Assembly (NCBI RefSeq): GCF_000420085.1
Contig: NZ_ATUG01000001.1
Location: 1,364,001 to 1,428,000 of the forward strand
Direction: 5' to 3'
Origin: Desulfospira joergensenii DSM 10085
GTDB lineage: Bacteria > Desulfobacterota > Desulfobacteria > Desulfobacterales > Desulfobacteraceae
DNA: 64,000 nt
Shown: piece by piece, positions 61,612 through 64,000 of the stretch
Layout of the letters: each line of letters starts with the position of its first letter
How positions within the stretch are numbered: the first letter of the stretch is position 1
Made by a program: the position numbers and the translations under genes
The notes under the pieces: model-generated
What the model saw: only the letters and a program-made list of their open reading frames with translations
What the model was told of the DNA's origin: nothing
Databases searched by the model: none

Positions 61612-61721
61612 GTCTGGTTAACTTTTTCTAATGTAGTTGCGGTTTAATATTTTTTTTGTGTTTTCTGTAAATCCAACTCAAAGAATAGGATTTAATGATA
61701 TAAAAGGCCATGTGAAATGCC

Positions 61722-62282
61722 TTATGTTTTTGGTTTTTCAAGAAGTAAGTGAATCTTCCCGTTCTTTTTCAAAGGGTAAAGCATACGCCCTAACAGTTGC
61801 TGTTTCTCAGCGTCATAGGAATAGAGGAGCAAGGCGACAGGAGGTGTTTCCGGATAGGTAAACCATTGCTTTTGTGATATGTACATCTGATTGTTCGGCA
61901 GGTCATCAATCAGTGTAATGAAGATTTTTGGATTCTCTCGCTTGCATTTGAGAAGATGTTCGGTCATGCCAGTTGCCCATTGCTCTAAAATATTTGCCTC
62001 ACCATCAGCGGTATACAAATCAACGGTACTTTGAGTGAGAAGACTTTTCAAACGTGCCGAATCTTTTTTGACCCAAATGTCCAGCAACTCTTGTGAAAAG
62101 TCATAGTATTCCCCACTGGTTATTATGGAGCCTTGAATAGGATTCCCACTTACTGGGGCCCCAATAAATTTTAGTGCATCCCTGGTGTCGGAGGAACTAG
62201 AAAAAACCAAGTTGTTGCCTGTATTGCCATTAGCAGACCAAAGCACTACTGCTACAAACACAAATGCTATTCTTCGTATCAT
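61722..62282 (-). CDS. Unrecognised secreted protein (cassette gene)
   Basis: The 186-residue protein has a signal peptide (IAFVFVAVVLWSANG). The mature part has a helix LLDIWVKKDSARLKSLLTQ and a beta-rich end, ALLLYSYDAEKQQLLGRMLYPL, then KIHLLLEKPK. It resembles a small SnoaL/NTF2-like layout, but no firm family is assigned. It is followed by about 110 bp of non-coding tail before an attC-like site. Confidence 0.55.
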   Translation of the reverse strand: MIRRIAFVFVAVVLWSANGNTGNNLVFSSSSDTRDALKFIGAPVSGNPIQGSIITSGEYYDFSQELLDIWVKKDSARLKSLLTQSTVDLYTADGEANILEQWATGMTEHLLKCKRENPKIFITLIDDLPNNQMYISQKQWFTYPETPPVALLLYSYDAEKQQLLGRMLYPLKKNGKIHLLLEKPKT

Positions 62283-62310
62283 ACCACGCCTCTTCCTTTC
62301 TTATTTAAGG

Positions 62311-63066
62311 TTATTTTCTCAGAAAATATCTGTTTTGAATTCTTTTGAAGTTAATGCGGTGCTGATCAGCGGTGCGGCTTTTTGCGTCCGCTGAATTAGC
62401 TTTGTTAAACGTAACACTGCTATATAGTTTCTTTATTCCGTTGGGCGCATTTATATAAGCTATCATATATGGGACTTCATTTTTTGGTAAAGTGTTTACC
62501 TTGACAAGATCTGATGCGCCAACAGACGATAGCGCAGATTGCAGCCACCGTGGATAAGAATGATAAATTTCCAAACTGTAAAAACTACAGCCGAGATCCG
62601 CCATATTTACTGATGGATGCTTGTCTGTCTGCCATTCAATCGCATAGGGCAGCATTCCCCCGGCCAAGAGTCTGCCATCATCAGGAAGCCCAAAATACCA
62701 ACTTAAATTCCCTCGACTGATTAACTCTGCTTTCCCAAATGAAAAAGCTGATTGCCGCATCAGATTCTTAATATTTCGGGTATTGACGACCCATGTTAAC
62801 AAGGACGGCTGTATCTTTATCTGCTGCCGAATAAAGGGATCATCTAAACCAAACCATCTTGGGCGATTCGGCGGTGCAATATCATGATTTATAGCAATTA
62901 TTTCAAGAAAGGCATCGTTTCCAATCCGCATCAGGTGATTATGGGTTCCCATTTTGGTATGCACACCACCATAGGGCATATCAACACCCAAATGGTCTCT
63001 CACATAGTTAACTCCCTGTGTGAGGGTCGCCGCTCCTATAACGAGATGATCAATTTTGGTTTGCAT
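62311..63066 (-). CDS. Glyoxalase-like (VOC, Glyoxalase_3) protein, first cassette gene
   Basis: The 251-residue protein has the VOC pattern IDHLVIGAATLTQGVNYVRDHLGVDMPYGGVH, GTHNHLMRIGNDAFLEIIAIN and a second half-domain. It is the cassette nearest the integrase, so the best placed for Pc expression. The frame runs through the attC, adding NKANSADAKSRTAD and a further non-homologous tail; the natural protein probably ended earlier. The substrate is unknown. Confidence 0.78.
   Translation of the reverse strand: MQTKIDHLVIGAATLTQGVNYVRDHLGVDMPYGGVHTKMGTHNHLMRIGNDAFLEIIAINHDIAPPNRPRWFGLDDPFIRQQIKIQPSLLTWVVNTRNIKNLMRQSAFSFGKAELISRGNLSWYFGLPDDGRLLAGGMLPYAIEWQTDKHPSVNMADLGCSFYSLEIYHSYPRWLQSALSSVGASDLVKVNTLPKNEVPYMIAYINAPNGIKKLYSSVTFNKANSADAKSRTADQHRINFKRIQNRYFLRK
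62349..62410 (-). repeat. attC site of the first cassette
   Basis: Right core GTTAAAC (62404-62410) fits GTTRRRY exactly; the left core is AGTTAAT. GCTGATCAGCGG pairs with CCGCTGAATTAGC with one extrahelical base, around GGCTTTTTGCG. It is translated in the VOC frame. Confidence 0.75.
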
Positions 63067-63098
63067 ATTTTTCTCATTTTAATAAAGTGCATAGGTTC

Positions 63099-63105
63099 GT
63101 TTAAC
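63099..63105 (-). other. attI-like recombination core
   Basis: GTTAAAC on the minus strand, the same heptamer as the end of the first cassette's attC, lies between the first cassette gene and intI. Recombination between the two cores would excise exactly one cassette. Nearby, CCACTTAT occurs twice (about 63213 and 63242), possible integrase-binding direct repeats. Confidence 0.55.
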
Positions 63106-63109
63106 AGTG

Positions 63110-63139
63110 ATAATACACGGAAAATTTTCATAATATCAA
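63110..63139 (-). promoter_or_regulatory. Candidate cassette promoter Pc
   Basis: On the minus strand TTGATA, 18 bp, then TATTAT, pointing into the cassette array and ending just before the attI-like core. Confidence 0.5.
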
Positions 63140-63270
63140 GCTATATGGGTGTGTCATTTTTCCATATATTATGATATTATGCCAAAAACATGGAAAAAGC
63201 AGGCCATTTTTTCCACTTATTGATTTTTGACTGTCAATTTTCCACTTATCAGCATACTACAAACTAAAAA

Positions 63271-64000
63271 ATGGAAAGTAAACCCAAATTCCATCCGGAT
63301 CCAAGCTTGAAATTAATGGATCAGGTCCGTGAAGTCCTGAGGTATCATGATTATGCCTACAGAACCGAACAAACCTATTGCCAGTGGATACGGCGGTATA
63401 TATATTTCTTTGGGAAAAAGGCGCATCCCCGTGATTTGGGGCCCTCGGATATTGAACGGTTTTTATCAGACCTTGCCGCAAAAAAACAGGTGGCCGCATC
63501 CACCCAGAGACAGGCCTTAAACGCTTTGATGTTTCTTTACCGGGATGTGCTCGATATACAAATCGGCAGCCGGACCCAGCCTGTCCGGAGCAGGAGAAAA
63601 CCCATTGTACCGACCGTTCTCGGCCGGGATGAAATAAAGAATTTATTTCGTCATATTCACGGAACTCACTCGCTCATGGCCGGATTATTATATGGTTCAG
63701 GCCTGCGGCTCATGGAATGCGTCCGCCTTCGGATTAAGGATATTGATTTTGACCGGAAAAGGATACATGTACTCGGCAAAGGAGACAAATGGCGAAGCAC
63801 CATCCTGGCAGAGCCGGTCATCCCCCTTTTGCAGAATCATGTTTCCCGGGTTACGGATCTTCACCGGACAGATCTCCAGAAGGGGTATGGTCAGGTCTTC
63901 ATGCCTCCTGCCCTTGCCCGGAAATATCCCGAAGCTTCCCGGGAAACCGGCTGGCAATATGTGTTCCCGGCCAAAAAAATATCTGCCGATCCCCGATCCG
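63271..64000 (+). CDS. intI: Integron integrase (tyrosine recombinase), C-terminus beyond the window
   Basis: The open frame from ATG 63271 gives 243 codons without a stop. The N-terminal SAM-like domain reads LMDQVREVLRYHDYAYRTEQ. The catalytic domain has box-I Arg in LLYGSGLRLMECVRLRIKDIDF and the Lys beta-hairpin HVLGKGDKWRST. The insert ALARKYPEASRETGWQYVFPA is the extra segment that distinguishes integron integrases from XerC/D. The HxxR and Tyr lie outside the window. It is divergent from the cassettes, as in functional integrons. No LexA-type box was noticed before it. Confidence 0.93.
   Translation, partial: MESKPKFHPDPSLKLMDQVREVLRYHDYAYRTEQTYCQWIRRYIYFFGKKAHPRDLGPSDIERFLSDLAAKKQVAASTQRQALNALMFLYRDVLDIQIGSRTQPVRSRRKPIVPTVLGRDEIKNLFRHIHGTHSLMAGLLYGSGLRLMECVRLRIKDIDFDRKRIHVLGKGDKWRSTILAEPVIPLLQNHVSRVTDLHRTDLQKGYGQVFMPPALARKYPEASRETGWQYVFPAKKISADPRS

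Noticed and set aside
1..64000. CRISPR arrays, tRNA or rRNA genes, phage structural genes
   Set aside because: None was recognised on reading both strands; no regularly spaced direct repeats or tRNA cloverleaf were seen. A tRNAscan-SE and CRISPR finder run would settle this.

Overview
The window looks like chromosomal DNA of a sulfate-reducing member of the Desulfobacterota, probably a Desulfobacteraceae relative. This is inferred from a small assimilatory-type sulfite reductase, a periplasmic selenocysteine-containing [NiFeSe] hydrogenase with its Hyp maturation genes, a rubrerythrin/ferredoxin set, a pentaheme cytochrome c and DUF3786/C_GCAxxG_C_C proteins. Most genes use GC-rich codons; 35.4-37.7 kb and much of 52-63 kb are visibly more AT-rich.

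Left part (1-24.6 kb). A CbiX-like chelatase and a truncated amidotransferase open the window. Next come a GAF protein, a sulfite reductase overlapping two UDP-sugar genes (tviC/tviB type), and acetyl-CoA synthetase with an OFA-family carrier. The carrier/acs pair has a sigma-54 promoter, three palindromic enhancer sites, and an adjacent NtrC-type regulator/Cache kinase pair. A fluoride riboswitch precedes crcB and a DUF190-CBS gene. The hydrogenase operon hysB-hysA-protease follows; the hysA frame continues through an in-frame UGA (Sec) at 16884-16886. After it lie an aminotransferase, a GAF protein, a pentaheme cytochrome, and an oxidative-stress group (ferritin-like protein, ferredoxin with a probable Asp cluster ligand, rubrerythrin).

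Middle part (24.6-50 kb). A tight operon joins a GntR/UTRA regulator, a complete polyamine-type ABC importer, a PfkB kinase and an ADP-ribosylglycohydrolase. It has the same enzyme and regulator set as E. coli yegUVW, with an ABC importer in place of the YegT carrier, and a perfect 20-bp operator palindrome in front. Then come a polysaccharide deacetylase and Bax-type glucosaminidase, an outer-membrane protein, an AT-rich YtrA-slipin-micropeptide cassette, hypCFDE, a CaCA exchanger, a diguanylate cyclase, a decayed signalling pseudogene, and assorted HAD, GNAT, C_GCAxxG and nitroreductase genes. Two copies of a long imperfect palindrome (22.8 and 38.1 kb) and one 226-bp MITE-like element (50.1 kb) lie between genes.

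Right part (about 51-64 kb). This is the most striking region: a chromosomal integron. A tyrosine recombinase of the integron-integrase family starts at 63271 on the + strand and runs off the window. To its left, divergently oriented, lie a candidate Pc promoter, an attI-like core and a run of single-gene cassettes on the minus strand (VOC protein, secreted protein, DUF1330, GNAT, YcxB-like, transglycosylase-like, PhzF, secreted protein, aldo/keto reductase, lipoprotein, cupin, LysE remnant). They are separated by about 60-80-bp attC-like palindromes with RYYYAAC/GTTRRRY cores and extrahelical bases. Several ORFs read into their attC, giving unrelated proteins the same C-terminal peptide. The array is interrupted by a REP-associated transposase (RAYT) with its GGGGACA repeats and by a + strand transglutaminase gene.
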